Origin: Chloranthus sessilifolius
Lineage: Eukaryota; Streptophyta; Magnoliopsida; Chloranthales; Chloranthaceae
Length of the DNA: 64,000 nt
NCBI GenBank assembly: GCA_021018995.1
Contig: CM037587.1
Span: 68,343,604-68,407,603, forward strand
Reading direction: 5' to 3'
Part shown: positions 32,958 to 45,366 of the stretch, one piece after another
Position numbering within the stretch: the stretch's first letter is position 1
Layout: every line of letters begins with the position of its first letter
Position numbers and translations under genes: made by a program
The notes under the pieces: generated by a model
The model's input: only the letters and a program-made list of their open reading frames with translations
Told to the model about the DNA's origin: nothing
Databases searched by the model: none

Positions 32958-34541
32958 TGCAACCGTGGGATCTCTTGCGAGTCTCATCACAATGATGCGA
33001 TTGTAAGGAAAAATATAGAGTCGCCACCCGGAGCTTTTGTTATCTCAGGAAACCTAAATCATTATTAAAAGCACTAAAGTGCAAAAATATGATTCTAATT
33101 CACCGGTCTAATGCCAGAGGCTTTTGGGCAGGGGCTTCGGTTATCGATCGGGAAGGTGTTAGGCACCCGATCAACCTACTTGAAAGTGGTCACTACTTAT
33201 GGCCAAATGAAAGGAAAAATAAAAATAAAAGGGAGCACTTCTGCTTGCCCGAAGGCACTATGATCCTATCAGGTTCTCCGCAAGTACTGAAAATTCGGTG
33301 GCGTAACGGCTTGAATCCTTAGATAATAGAAAAACAAAGAAGGTAGAGGAGTCGAGGGGAGAGCCAGAGCTCTCGGGCCCTTATAGCACAACTTTGGACC
33401 TTTGCGTGGGTGCACTTGATGAGCTTTCGATAGCTTAAAAGTTTGAAAGATGGGTTATAATCTCTAAGGCTTGGTAGCTAAGAGGTAGAAGAAGGCTAAA
33501 GGGTAGTTCTCACTTAGCCTAAGGGGTTTTTTATGGAAGGTGGGGGATAAAAGATGGTTTTGAATTTTGGAATTTGTATGTGTTTGGTGCACCAAAGGGG
33601 AGAAGGAAATCTCTAATTTCTCTCTTTAGAAAAATTTTCAAGCCCTTGTAACGGGAGGGGTGGCTTTCTATTTATAGAAAAGGCTTAGGAGGGTACTTAA
33701 GAGCTAATGTGATTAACAATTAAGTAATCCTAAATCTAAGAATTTTGGGTTTTTCAAGGTCATGGATAAGTGTGAAATTGGGTTCAATGGTAGATGATAG
33801 GGTGGGGTTTCAATGGGTTAAAGGGTGCAAATATGGTTAATGGGGGTGCAACAATTTTAAAGAAACTCACCCTAAACATTGGGATGGTCAACAAGTCAAA
33901 CCCGATTCGGGCAAAATCCCAAAAGTACTGTAGCTAAGCCTAGCGTGTATATTACACATGCTAGGCATATGTACAATGCCTTTGAGAAGTTCAAAGCCTG
34001 CCATGGGGCCCACACTCTGGAGGAAGAAGGCTTATTTTGTCTAGCATGTATATTATACACGCTAGGCTAAATTCTTATAGAAATGGCTTAGCATGTATTT
34101 TATACATGCTAGGCAAAATTTCTTTAGAAATGGCCTAGTGTGTATATTATATACGTTAGGCAAGAAATCGTCATTTCTGCCAACTTATTGAATCGCCATA
34201 ACTTTTGGTGTATGGCTCCGATTGAGGCGATTCTTGGCTTGTTGGAAAGCTAGAAACCTCTATTTTATAATGGTATAGGATGGTTCTAACAGAGGTCCCT
34301 GAAAGCTTTGGCACACCTCCCTTCCTCCATTGCCCGGAAGGGTTCGAAGTGGGTCCGAGAAAAGTTTCAGGGGTGTAGGGTTAATTATCAAGGGTTGGGT
34401 ATAGGCTTGAAAGGGTTTAGGTTGATTTCTAATGGTTTGGGAAAGTTCTTAAGGGTATGGGAGATGCTATTGGAAGCTCGGGGGTGCACCTTTCTTGAAG
34501 TATGTTTCGATCGGTCATTGGGCCAAATTTGGATGTCTATA
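32958..34541 (-). repeat. 5' LTR of Tat-type element
   Basis: On the plus strand it runs from TGCAACCGTGGGATCTC to GGATGTCTATA; the terminal CA is now TA. It is clearly homologous to the LTR at 61292-62798, sharing GAGTCGCCACCCGGAG, TTCGGTTATCGATCGGGAAG and AGCCAGAGCTCTCGGGCCC. It carries four 23-bp palindromes (33941-34159). Confidence 0.85.
33941..34159. repeat. palindrome array in Tat 5' LTR
   Basis: Four 23-bp inverted repeats at 33941-33963, 34042-34064, 34089-34111 and 34137-34159, each starting TAG(C/T)(G/A)TGTAT and ending with the near complement. Some differ by one or two arm bases. They are the LTR counterpart of the leader array at 31952-32116. Confidence 0.85.
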
Positions 34542-35922
34542 ATTTACTTTGCATTGTTTTATATCATTGTACTAGAACACATTGCACTTTAACTTGAAGC
34601 AAATATGCATCCTTACCATCTTGTGAGGAAATGATCGAAGGTCGTCTTTGGCTTGTTTGAACCTAAAATGCCACACCTCATACAGATTTACCTTTTAGTA
34701 CCCTTTTTGAGCCTGATGGAAAATTTTACCTTTATATGTTTCTTGATAAGCCATGGTAACTATACCCCGACACTATTTCTAAAAATTTAAGCTTTACCCT
34801 TCAATCTTTGATAAATTGGGAATGAGGGATGAGAGTAAATGGGAAGAGAGTAAGTGGAGAGGCATGAGAGTGGTGTTCACTGGGAGCATATGGCAGAAAA
34901 AAATATGCAAAAAAAGGAAAAAGGGATAAAAGAAAAAGCTTGAAAGTGAATGAAAACTATGAGGTGAGTTCAAAAAGAAAAAAAGGAGTAGAAAGAGGAG
35001 AAATTTGAGAAAAAGCAAAAAGAAAATTTCTGAAAAATTCACAAAAGAAAGAGTGAAAAGTGAGAAAATCAAATTAGTTTCTTTTCTAATTTCTTAGAAA
35101 ATTTGAGCCCAATTTTCCTTTCTTTCTTAACCCTTACCCAAGCCCCATTGCAACCGTGAAAAAGACTTCTTGATCCAATCTTGATTGGTACATACCTTGT
35201 GTAGAGTGAGAGTGCAATGTCTATAATGCTTGGTATGACATGCTTATGATACAAACATCTTTGATTATGAGATTTCTTCTAATTTTTTGATGCACCGTAT
35301 TTCTTATATCATGTGAGACCTTTTTTATTTGTATTGTAATTCTCTCTCACATATGTGTGAAAAATGAATCATTTATCGAAGCAATTCTATTTTGAGTGTA
35401 TACCTAAGGTGAGGATTGAGTCGAGACTTGGGATCCGACGATTCTTTCTTTGGATTAGTCCCGTGATGGAGAGATTTTAGCATGGGTTAGCACACACACG
35501 ACACTCTAGGCATGGATGAAGGATTTATCTAAGGATCGGAGCATTGGGTTAATTTGAATAGACAACATTAGAATTAATATGACATTGGTATTTGAGACTG
35601 AAAGTTTTCATGTTAAAGTAATTACTGATTTTTGTTTTCAAAAGTATATACATTATGAAAACCGATTTTGAAAACTCATTTTACCGATGACTTTGAAAAC
35701 AGTTTTAGAAGTTTGTGGGTACCTTCACTGTAAACCGTCAGGAGACACAACTCTTACACTAGGGATCACCTAGGGGTTTAAAGGCTTGTTGTATACGCTA
35801 AATGAAATCATGCTCCTTATGAAAGTAACATTTATTTTCATAGAGTAGGTGTTTTAGTTTTTAGTTATAGTTTTTCAATTTTGCCTTTGCTCGAGGACTA
35901 GCAAAGTTGAGGTTTGGGGGTG
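34542..35922 (+). mobile_element. 3' interior of an Athila/Tat-like element
   Basis: Noncoding 3' part of a plus-strand element whose upstream part is missing. It has the A/G-rich stretch typical of this position (34880-35060), the conserved block (35711-35809), the hairpin (35885-35906) and polypurine tract GGTTTGGGGGTG (35911-35922). The Tat-type element was probably inserted into it or joined to it at 34541/34542. The minus-strand ORF 34794-35072 (Phe/Leu-rich) is only the complement of purine-rich DNA. Confidence 0.75.
35711..35809 (+). other. conserved noncoding block, second copy
   Basis: It begins GTTTGTGGGTACCTTCACTG, then GTCAGGAGAC and ATCACCTAGGGGTTT. Matches the blocks at 22536-22635 and 51636-51735. 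Confidence 0.8.
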
Positions 35923-36279
35923 TGATCAGCTTTCGAAATTATATAATTTAGACCCAAATCTTGGCATTGCTAGGCCGCATTTAATTACTAATATTTTCTT
36001 GTAGTGCATGATAGAGTATAACAGATTTTGAAGGCCTAAAAGCGCAAACGTGGAAAAATGAGCAAAGTTAAGGGAGTCTTGAAGCTATGACAAGAACCAT
36101 CCAAAACAACAGAGAGAAAGAAGAGTGCCATGGTTTACATATAAATTGACAAGAACGGAGGCCTATACCATTAGAAAGTAGAGGTTCCCAACTTTTCAAC
36201 GTGCCAAGAGCCTAATTCCGAGTAGTACATCAAAAGTTCCGGTGAAATGAAGTTCGCAGAGAAGTGCAGGAAATGCAAT

Positions 36280-36462
36280 CTCGACTGGTTGAGTTGGACG
36301 AAATAGAGCACCAAAACTGGACCGGTTGAGCTGCTATTTGCTTCAGAATTACAAATTTCTGCCAGTCCAAATGCAAATATGGACCGGTCGAAACCCAACA
36401 GCAGAATGGACATTTTTATGAATATATTTTCGACTGGTCGAGATCCATTCTTGACCAGTCGA
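36280..36462 (+). repeat. GACCGGTCGA word array in LTR
   Basis: Six copies of CGACTGGTTGAG, GACCGGTTGAG, GGACCGGTCGAAA, CGACTGGTCGAG or GACCAGTCGAAA in 180 bases. The array lies about 150 bases upstream of TATAAATA (36613). Confidence 0.75.
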
Positions 36463-36612
36463 AATCAGGATTTTCTGCTGATTTTTAGACGCGAACAGTT
36501 GGGATTCTTCTGAAAATCAAGACTCCAAGATCATCTTCTTTCCTGGTTCGGTTTAGATTAATTTTAGGATTTGTTTCCTAGTCGAAATCAATGTTCTAGG
36601 GCCTTATGCATC

Positions 36613-36620
36613 TATAAATA
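36613..36620 (+). promoter_or_regulatory. TATA box of LTR
   Basis: TATAAATA in the context TCTATAAATAAGGGACCCTAGG, nearly identical to 39798-39805 in the solo LTR of the same family. Confidence 0.65.
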
Positions 36621-37363
36621 AGGGACCCTAGGTTTAGGAATAGTTTAGCTTTGAGCCTAGGGCTTTTTGCTCATAGTTTTAAGCTTTCTTTCTAGGTGTA
36701 GTTTCTTTGATATTGAGGACTTTGTAATCATCGTTCTATGATTGATTTAGTGATGATGAAGATCATAGCAACGATGCGCAGCTAAAATGTCCCGAAGCAT
36801 GAGATCTCTTGTACGATCAAAGATAAGTGAATAATTTAATTTCTATTTCTCTCTTATTTCAAATTCTGTTTATGGTACGATTGTATGTTTGAGGTTTCAA
36901 GAATAATCGTGAATGAACGACTGTAAAAGTTTAATTTTGTTTAGTTTAATCCTAGTGGCCTTGTAGGGATTGGGGTTGGATTAGATAAGATATTCACCGA
37001 CGGACTATGCCTTGTAGGGTAGTTTTAGTTGGTTACGTGCAATGATGCCTTGATGTTTAGATTTATCTAATCCATATACGAAGCGATAGAGCTTGTAGCC
37101 TAGAGTGGCAGTACCTGGAATTCGAAATAGGATAGGAATAGGATGCAAGTTATTTATGAATCTACGATTAAAGGGATCCCAGGTTTTTTTCTCGCTATTT
37201 TCCAAATCTGTTTTACTTGCTTTTCTAATTCACTTAATTAGGAATTTACTTTTATAAAAAAATTCTCTCTAGTTAGATAAATGACTAGCCCCTATGGTTA
37301 CCCTTGTACTCACCCTAGTACTTTGGACTTGTACACTCGCAAGGTTTAAATTTAAAGCGATCA

Positions 37364-39136
37364 GACCCCTTATTGGGTCCATTGGTTGGGTCATTTTTGG
37401 ATCATAAGTTCAATTTAAATATTAAGATTTCGAGAGAGTATAGTGTAGAACTCTCCTAGATTTTCACAAATGTCCATAACAAAGGAACCATCTGATTTAA
37501 TGAGGATATCGTATCCTTATTTGATTTATCATTATTCATTTAGGCCTCATAAGTTGGGCCAAATAGGGTCTTATTTACAATAAGTTTGGATCTTTAAGAT
37601 GTCTCCACAATTTTCAATGTGGGTACTTCTAAATTTTGAGGGGTGCCAATAGCAATGGCCCATTCAATTTCTAAACAAGGACATCAGGTCCTAAAAATCA
37701 CCATGGACTATGTGCTTTGGCCCATGGGTCGGGCCGTTTCGGGTTTCTAGACCCTAATTGGTCTAATTTTAATAAATCGAGTTTTCGGGCCTCTAAGGGT
37801 CCCATCTCGATTGGTCAAACTTATGGTCAACCATTTGATATTTTAATCAAGGGTTATCAATGGTTAGTGATACCATTACAGTGATCATCAATGATCACTT
37901 TGTCATGGGACTCGCGGGAAAGTCAAGATTTTGACTTTATCCCTTCAATACTAGTTATTTCACTAAGGGTTTCGGACCCTTGGTCAGTAATCGGGTCACC
38001 ATTTTCAACTCTGATCAAGTTTTCAGGTGATTCTAAAACTTAGTAAAAGATTACTGGGAGACTCATCTTTCACAAGTAATAGCACTCAAAAGTATGATCA
38101 GATGTGATCATAACCATCGATTTACAAAATGGGTTTTTAACCAATTCGTATATCATGTCCGATTTCAAGGTCTCCGGTAGTCAAGCTGTAACTTTCATTT
38201 CCAATGTCAGAATGAGTTGAATAAGAGCTTGTTGGAAATATATTTACGTTATCTATAATATTGTCATATATTTCTAATATTGTAAATGTCGGGAACATGA
38301 TGGAATCAGGGCCATCAGATTGAATGCTCAACATTGGTCATAGTGTGTGCCACTTGACATAGTTTCATACCCTCGTTTTTCGAATTTTCTACCGGTCAAG
38401 CGTGATCGAGTTAGGGTCTGAATTTTAGATGAAGTTAATAACATTATAATTCTATCTACTCTAATTTTTATAGAATTTTAGGGTCAATTTTTTACATGAA
38501 ATGCTAGCCTCAAGCTGAGCTACTTTTCTGTGCATTTTAGGACAGTTTTGCACCATTCCACTTCAGAATTCGTGCAAGTCAAACTACACCAGATATGTGG
38601 TTGAGATTTTTCAGAGGCATAATAGACCCCTTGACATATCTTGGATGATTTTTACAGAGTTTTTATAAATTTATATCGTAGAAAATCAATAGTTTTAATT
38701 TGACCAAAAACACATATTTTTGATAGTTTTCAAAACAATGAATAGGTGAAGTGTGCTTTCGGCACATCTAATACCACTCATCAATTTCATCAATTTTATT
38801 AGGACTAATATGATGGCTATCATCTATCAACCTATTTCAAAGCATATATTCTCATCGTCAAATCTTCTATTATTTCTATTCTAAATCCAATGGTGACAAT
38901 ATAATCAAAATAGTCGATTTCATAAACTAGCCTATCATTCATTGGTATATATTTTACCATTCATTCCATTTATCAAATTCATTGACAAGCTCAGTATGTT
39001 CATCAATATACAAAGTCAAAATAACTTAATCTATAATGTCAAGCATTAATTATTTACATCTATCTATCATCTAGCATAAGACATTTAATCAACACTAATA
39101 AGGGTACATCAAGTCTATCAATCAACTATAATCTAA
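37364..39136. other. unassigned AT-rich noncoding sequence
   Basis: No coding region recognised. Phrases such as GGGTCATTTTTGGATCA and the AT-rich run at 38780-39130 resemble the interiors of Tekay-type LTRs, so it may be an old LTR, but I cannot set its ends. Confidence 0.4.
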
Positions 39137-39141
39137 CACCA

Positions 39142-40576
39142 TGATCGGCTCTAAAATGGTATATTTTTTACCCAAATCTCGGGCTTGTTAGCTCTCATTT
39201 AACTACTAATGGATTCTTTTAGTTCATGTTATGTTGCATTAGGTCTAAAAGCCAAATAAATGTAAAATGAGTTAAAAGAGAAAAGTTAAGACGAAACCCG
39301 AAGTAGTGGCAGGAATCCAAGAGGAACCCAGCTGATGGAATGCTCAGAAAGGTCATTTTGACAGGTCAAGACTGCATTTGTGACTGGTTAGGATCGCACA
39401 ACAGAGAGTGTCTAGAAGAAAAATAGTTAAGAAATAAAAGGGACTGAATGGATCGGTCGAAATGGCAATTTCGACCTGTCAAACCTCTCAGAAGCTTCAG
39501 ACGCGCAACACTCGATCAGTCAAAACTAGTTCGACTGGTCAAAACTAGTTCGACCGATCAGAAAGATAACAATTCTGAAGCCATGAGAAGTGCCTCTGAC
39601 CTGGAGAGTTAAATTGAAGTCTGACCAATCAGGAATTCAATTCTGACAGGCCACAACGGAGTTTCCACGTGAAAAAATAGGTCCAACGGTGGATATCTTC
39701 TGGCTTCCGAGATCCTCTCCAGATTTCTCTTCTCCGAGCTAATTTCTTGGGATCCTTAGTTTCTTGCCATATATAACTGTGCTAGGGCCTTATACTCTAT
39801 AAATAAGGACCCTAGGATTAGGTTTTAAGGGATTCACACGACAGACTTTTCTAGGGAGTTTCTGGCGTGAGTATCCGTAGGTTTAGGTTAGTATAGTTCT
39901 GAAATAGAGGGAGATTGAATGTGAACATCAGGAGGAAGACCGAATTAGTAATGATGAAGGTCTCCCGATCGATGCGTGCTTAAAGCTTCAGGCTGGGATC
40001 TCTTATAAATTTTGGATAAGTATTTAATATAATTTTATTTCTTTTTTTATTTTTGAATTCCGTTTATGGTACGATTGCATGTTCGAGGTTCCGAATATAT
40101 AGGGAACGCGATAGTAACGTGTAATTCTATTTAGAATAATCTTAGTAGCCTTGTAGGGATTGGGGTTAGCCTAGATAGGATATTCACCGACGGACTTGGC
40201 CTTGTAGGATAGTTTTTGTTGGTTTATGCAATGATTATTTGATGCTTAGATTTATCTAATTCATATACAATGCGACTGAGCTTGTAGCCTGGAGTGAGGG
40301 TACCAGGGATTCATTGTAGAAAAGAAATAGGTTTTATTTTATATGAATCTGAAATCCAAGAGAGATTCTAGATTGTCTTCTCCTCTCTTATTTCAAAACT
40401 ATTTAGGTTTTCTTTTATTTGTTTTAGGATAATTTAGAGAATCTAATTTTACAAATTATTTTATAAGACAGAAGTTAAATCAAGATAAATGACAAATCCC
40501 TGTGATTCGACACCCTTGTACTTGTCCTAGTACATTCGAACTTGTTCACTTGCACAGTTTTGATTTAAAATGATCA
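39142..40576 (+). mobile_element. solo LTR with CACCA duplication
   Basis: 1,435 bp starting TGATCGGCTC and ending AAAATGATCA, flanked by the perfect duplication CACCA (39137-39141 and 40577-40581). It matches the LTR at 35923-37363. It contains a GACCGGTCGA-type array (39354-39652), here in the forms GATCGGTCGAAA and TTCGACTGGTC, and a TATA box at 39798-39805. No primer site, polypurine tract or interior adjoins it. Confidence 0.9.
39354..39652 (+). repeat. TCGACTGGTC-type word array in solo LTR
   Basis: About nine copies of GACAGGTCAAG, GATCGGTCGAAA, TTCGACCTGTC, TTCGACTGGTC and TTCGACCGATC. Several have decayed from TCGA to TCAA. It lies about 150 bases before the TATA box. Confidence 0.75.
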
Positions 40577-40581
40577 CACCA

Positions 40582-42910
40582 CTAATTTGTATGATCAATA
40601 TTCATAGAAAAGTATCAAGAACAACAAAATAACAACATCCATGTGAGAATAAAATCTCATAATCCAATCGTATAAACAAGGAGTTTGTACAATAATTAAA
40701 CTATATGCATGAAAACTAGATAATTAAATATATTCATGATTCGATTCAAAAACATCTATAACCATCCATTTCCATCACCAAACCATAAAAAATAGTAAAT
40801 GTATTGTGGTTCAACGAAATTTCTTCATTCAAAATCATATTCGTTCAATCAAATCAAAACATCTATGGATCTAGATCTTTTTAAAATCAATCAAAAGAGC
40901 TATATCAAATTGTTTTCAAAATCGATCAAAATCAATGGTTCAAATCATTTTTCAATGATCTTTCATATCAATAAATCAAAATCAAACCTTAAATATCCAA
41001 TTTATACCATCAAAATCATGTGGATTGATAGCCTAAGACCATGGATGGTCACCAATGTGACCCATGCACTCACAATGGCCAAATCTACATCACACAATGG
41101 ATGGGTACCATCCATAGGTCATAATGATTATAGACCATTGATTTTTGTGTAGTGATGGTCATGCATGATCATTATGATCACATGCAAGACCATATAACAC
41201 ATGGTATTGCACCATTTAAAAGGAAAATTCAAAATAATATAAGAAAATAAAAACTAAGTGGTTACATTGCAAGAACATTGCTAGAAGTTCAAAGATGAAC
41301 CTAGCTAAAACTTTACCTTTGCTAACCAAGGTTAAGCTTACTAGTTTATGGTCTTTTGACCAAGGAGATGGGCTTGGATGAGTGTGTGTTCACACTATAT
41401 GAGGCTATGGGCTAAGGGGAATCAAGTTATGGAAGCGGATTGATGTAAAACTCCCCCTCAAATTTTATGTCAGTCAACCAGTTGACTGAGGCTTGATGAG
41501 ACCTGATTGTGCCAGGTAACTGCCTGAAGCCAAGTCCATCCAAAAATGGTAAGCACCCACCTGTAGATTGATGGGATAATACCATTTGTAATGGCACCCA
41601 TAGGGCACCACCCCTTTTATTCAATGGGTGTATTAGTAATTAAGTAAAACACATACCACATCTCACATCACATGAAAAGCCCAGAATTGCTACTGATTGA
41701 GCCTGACTAGGGAATTGGCCCGAATTAGGACCAGACCTAGGTGGTGATGATGTGAAGATCATAATCAATGGTTTGGATTTTGATGATTATCCAGATAATG
41801 ATCGATATTTTAGGTCAAGCATAGACCCTTAAATTCTAAAAAACTAGATGCACTAATATTTTAGCCATTATATATGTACCTTGCATGAAGTAATGATAAT
41901 TCTTGTAATTAGTAAAGAAGCCCAAGGGCATTTGTATTTAATTTATCTAATTTCTCAAATTAGAAATTATAAATTTGCTAATCTCTAGCACATCCTCGTC
42001 ACACATCTAGTTGACTTAATTTGACCCCATTTTAAACTATTGAAAAACTTTGGGAAAATCTAAGGTGAAAGATGGGCTTTCACACATGCACCACAAGATC
42101 AAATTGGATAGTGTACATTCACTAAATTTGAGGTCCAAGAGAGGAATAAATGACAAGATAAGACCAAAAGAGTGGATGGGAAGTGAGCCCATGTGGGCCC
42201 ACTTATCCCATGCACATGAGAGTTTGGAGGAGAGAAGAAAGAGAGAAAGATGCTTGAAAAGTTAAAAAGGGACACTTGGTAAGCCATTTGAAGGCTTTGT
42301 CCCCCCACTCCTTGCAAAAATTGAAATTCCTAAGACTCCTCTTCATTCCATCTTCTTCCAAAAAGTCCATTATACCCTCCTCTCCTCTAGCCTTTACCCT
42401 CCCAATCCAACCATTGAAACTATGATTCAACACCATCAATCTACTCCCCACCACTCCTAGAACCACATATATCAGATTGAACCTCATCCCAGCCCTTTCC
42501 ACCATAGAAATTTGATCAAACCAATAAGGGATAGCTTGGAGATCAAAGTAAAGTATTAGTTTAGATTGTTTATACAAATCCTAGTCAATTTTTGCAATTA
42601 TTCCTTTTCTTTTAATTTCTTTTTAATATTTCTTTTGAAATATTATGATTAAAGCTTTTGCATTAAGGTTTATGGTGTTGGATGACCATGGATGTGATCC
42701 ACATGATCATGCATGACCATCAAACAACCCTTGTCAAAGTCCTAAGAGGATCAGATAGTGTAGAATCTACCACACTAGATTTCATGTTGTAAAAATTGAT
42801 AGATTTCTATATTTTAATGCGTCTTGTCATGGCGTTATTAGTTGCAATTAGACGTTTGATTTTGCATAAATTAGATGACATTTAAAATCTATAAAAATCA
42901 TGGTGTATTT
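40582..42910. other. unassigned AT-rich noncoding sequence
   Basis: No recognisable gene. The ORF 40799-41152 is an Asn/Ser/Lys-rich product of AT-rich DNA with no family resemblance. Imperfect inverted words of the type GATCATGCATGACCATCA recur at 41155-41190 and 42690-42722. It may continue the sequence left of the solo LTR (37364-39136). Confidence 0.4.
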
Positions 42911-43190
42911 TGTGATGCCCCGACTTTTCCCCCACACGAAACTATGGGAAAAAGCCGGCTCGTCATCGATTACGATACTTAATGCTCATACTGAATTCTC
43001 TGATACCACCTATAACAACATGACTTTTCTCACACAGATTTCAGGGAAAACCGGACTGTTGGATCTGATGTTCAGAATTCACACTGGATGCTCTGATACT
43101 GCTTGTGATGGCCTGATTTTCCTCTTCACAGAAGTCAAGGAGAAACCGGATCATCATCGAATCCAATACTTAATGCTCACAGATGAAACC
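42911..43190 (-). repeat. LTR end plus primer-site signature repeated three times
   Basis: Units begin at 42911 (TGTGATGCCCCGACTTTTCC), 43011 (TATAACAACATGACTTTTCT) and 43104 (TGTGATGGCCTGATTTTCCT), about 93-100 bases each. Before the second unit lies CTCTGATACCA+CC (42998-43010), which is the complement of a perfect initiator-Met primer site with the same two-base spacer as at 6247-6261. Before the third is a decayed form (CTCTGATACTGCT). Each unit therefore looks like LTR terminus, spacer, primer site and leader. Confidence 0.75.
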
Positions 43191-44553
43191 ATAAGGCAAT
43201 TTACATGATTCCATTTCTAAACAAGGCACAAGTCAAAAGCCAAGTGTTAACCACTGATGACGGTCGACGGTCACCTCAACAGTGGTATACCAATGCTCGT
43301 CTATATACACATACAAATGACTAGTCATCAAAAGTACCCAATTCCAAAAGCTCTACCAGAGTTCAACTAGGGAAAATATTCTTTAGGCGAAAGGTGTCCT
43401 CATCTACCTCAGGGAAGTAGTCAGGATCCTCCTCAAGCCAGGGATCTTGCTCAAGATCTAAACCTGTGACATAATATCGGAGTGAGATGACTGTCTAAGC
43501 TCAGTAGGAACAAATTCAATACAACTTGCATTTATCAAATCAAAGCATGGAATTGCTGACTAGTTCCAAAGTATTTCTCATTTCAAAGTAGAAATCAATG
43601 GCTAAAATGAAAGCATTTTCAGATTCACAACCAAATGTCAAATATCTTAAAGTCAAAATCGAACGGAGCTTCATATATGACTTATTGTGCAATTTTTAGA
43701 GTTTCACATGGTTTCTAATTTCTTATTCATTTCCGGATTTGATATGCACCTTCTTATCTTCATGCATGACTTAAACTTTAACTTAAAGAACTCCAACGCG
43801 AGAATAACGTTGTTGAGCTGAAATACCCGATGGGAATCCCCACCTAACCATCGTTGCTCACTGAACACTTTTCTAAAGGGCCGCCTTCATGTTTTGAATT
43901 ATGGTATAACCTGTCATACTGGTATCGAATTATAGATTGACCACCGTACCAGTTTGAATTACGATTTAGCTTGTCGTACCGGCTGTGCTGTCGCACCGAA
44001 GTGGGGTATTCATTCGTGTGAACCTTAATTCCAATATTTTAACACATAGTAAGGTGTCAATGTTTCATAACTAGTTTATTTTAGAGTTCTGAGTTCAAAG
44101 ATTCATATTCAAATTTGAATTTGGAGTTCAGATGGTTAAAATTCGAAATTCAAAAATCAAAGTTCAAATAATTCACATTTCCAGATGTAATAATTCATGT
44201 TCAGATTCTGAATCAAAGTTCAAATTATTCACATTCAAATTTCGGAAATTAAATTCAAATGATTCATGTTCACGATTCAATGATTCACATTTAGAAATTC
44301 GGATTAAGAGTTCAAATTTTCATATTCATAGTCTATGCTTCAAAAATCAAAGTGCAAGTAAGAATTGAATTTCCTCCTACCTTAAATTCTGAAGTCGTAC
44401 GTAACAATGCGAAGGCCCAATCGATGCCCTCCCATTCTTAATCTAGATCACAAGAGGTTCGTAAACTGCATGTCAATGTTGAAGGAATCAAATACCCCAA
44501 AGCTTTTCAAGTCTTTCCAGAGGAAAGATGAGGCAGTCAGACACAGGGGATTT

Positions 44554-44900
44554 TGCTCGAGTAATTTCCAAACTCGCTCAGGCGAATTTGATAATTTCCC
44601 GTGGCACTTACAAAACTTGCTCGTGTGAGTTTTACCCGAGAAATTTTGCCTGCAAACTGAGGAAAATTCACTCGAGCGAATTTTCTCAGGTCATTTTGCC
44701 TTTGTTCTGAAGGTGATTCACTTGAGCGATTTCCAAATCCGCTTCAGCAGATTTGACAATTCCTTGTGGCACATACAAAATTTGTGCGAGCGAGTTTTAA
44801 CCAAAAAATTTGGCCTGAAAACTAGGGAAAATTTACTCGAGCAAATTTTCCCAAGTTTTTTCCCGTTTGTGTCTGAAGGCAATTCGCTCGAGCGAGTTGT
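44554..44900 (-). repeat. CTCGAGCGAATTT word array in Tekay-type LTR
   Basis: Around ten copies of GCTCGAGTAATTT, CACTCGAGCGAATTT, CGCTCGAGCGAGTT and decayed forms (CACTTGAGCGATTT) in about 350 bases. The same word recurs at 48141-48330 ahead of the extra ORF. In this LTR it lies downstream of the TATA box (45360-45366) in transcription order, so it would be transcribed. Confidence 0.78.
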
Positions 44901-45359
44901 TCAGATTCTGCAACTCCTAAACTTCAACTTCTCGATTTGAATTTCCCAAAGTAAACCCCAATTTTCTTGCATGCATACACAATCACACATTTAAACCAAA
45001 TCCACTCATCAAATCATAGATCTTACCTTCTAAACACACATGCGACGTCTCGCCGATCGTTCAACGCTCGCTTTCTTCCTCAAAATTCTTTGCATGCAAA
45101 AACTCCAAATGTACCCAAATTAATCCTAAGCCTTAGAAATCGAGCAATCTTAACGGTGCTGAGAATGAAAGGATTTTCGTGATTCAAAGTGAAGCAAGGG
45201 TTTCCTCACGTCAAGAGAGGGATTCGCACAAGAATTGACGGTTCGGATTCGGTTGAAGGGATGTGAATGGTGAGGGAGAGAGAGGGTTCCTTCTTTCTCT
45301 AGGTTTCTCTCTCTCAAAACAAAAATTAATGCAAATGGTTCATCTTGCGTGAATTTAAG

Positions 45360-45366
45360 TTTTATA
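45360..45366 (-). promoter_or_regulatory. TATA box of Tekay-type LTR
   Basis: TATAAAA on the minus strand, followed after about 50 bases by a CT/GA-rich leader. Position about 320 bases into the LTR. Confidence 0.5.

Larger units (their letters stand above)
26378..34541 (-). mobile_element. Tat-type Ty3-gypsy element, gag-protease only, 3' end missing
   Basis: Read on the minus strand: LTR 34541-32958, primer-like site, long leader with a palindrome array, gag (from 31455), protease and G-patch, then spacer to 26378. No reverse transcriptase, RNase H, integrase or second LTR is visible before the CACTA end. It is either a 3'-truncated copy or a non-autonomous derivative. A possible target base run ATTTA follows the LTR at 34542, but its partner was not found. 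Confidence 0.8.
35923..37363 (+). repeat. 3' LTR of Athila/Tat-like element
   Basis: It starts TGATCAGCTTTCG directly after the polypurine tract and ends GCGATCA. It is homologous along its length to the solo LTR at 39142-40576. It contains the GACCGGTCGA array (36280-36462) and TATAAATA (36613-36620), then a polypyrimidine-poor leader with GACGGACT.TGCCTTGTAGG.TAGTTTT..GTTGGTT shared with the solo LTR. The 5-bp duplication (GACCC at 37364) has no visible partner. Confidence 0.85.

Noticed and set aside
34794-35072. Phe/Leu-rich minus-strand ORF resembling membrane segments
   Set aside because: Complement of a purine-rich noncoding strip near a polypurine tract; no start context or partner.
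40799-41152. 117-codon ORF
   Set aside because: Asn/Ser/Lys-rich composition from AT-rich DNA; no motif, no support from neighbours.
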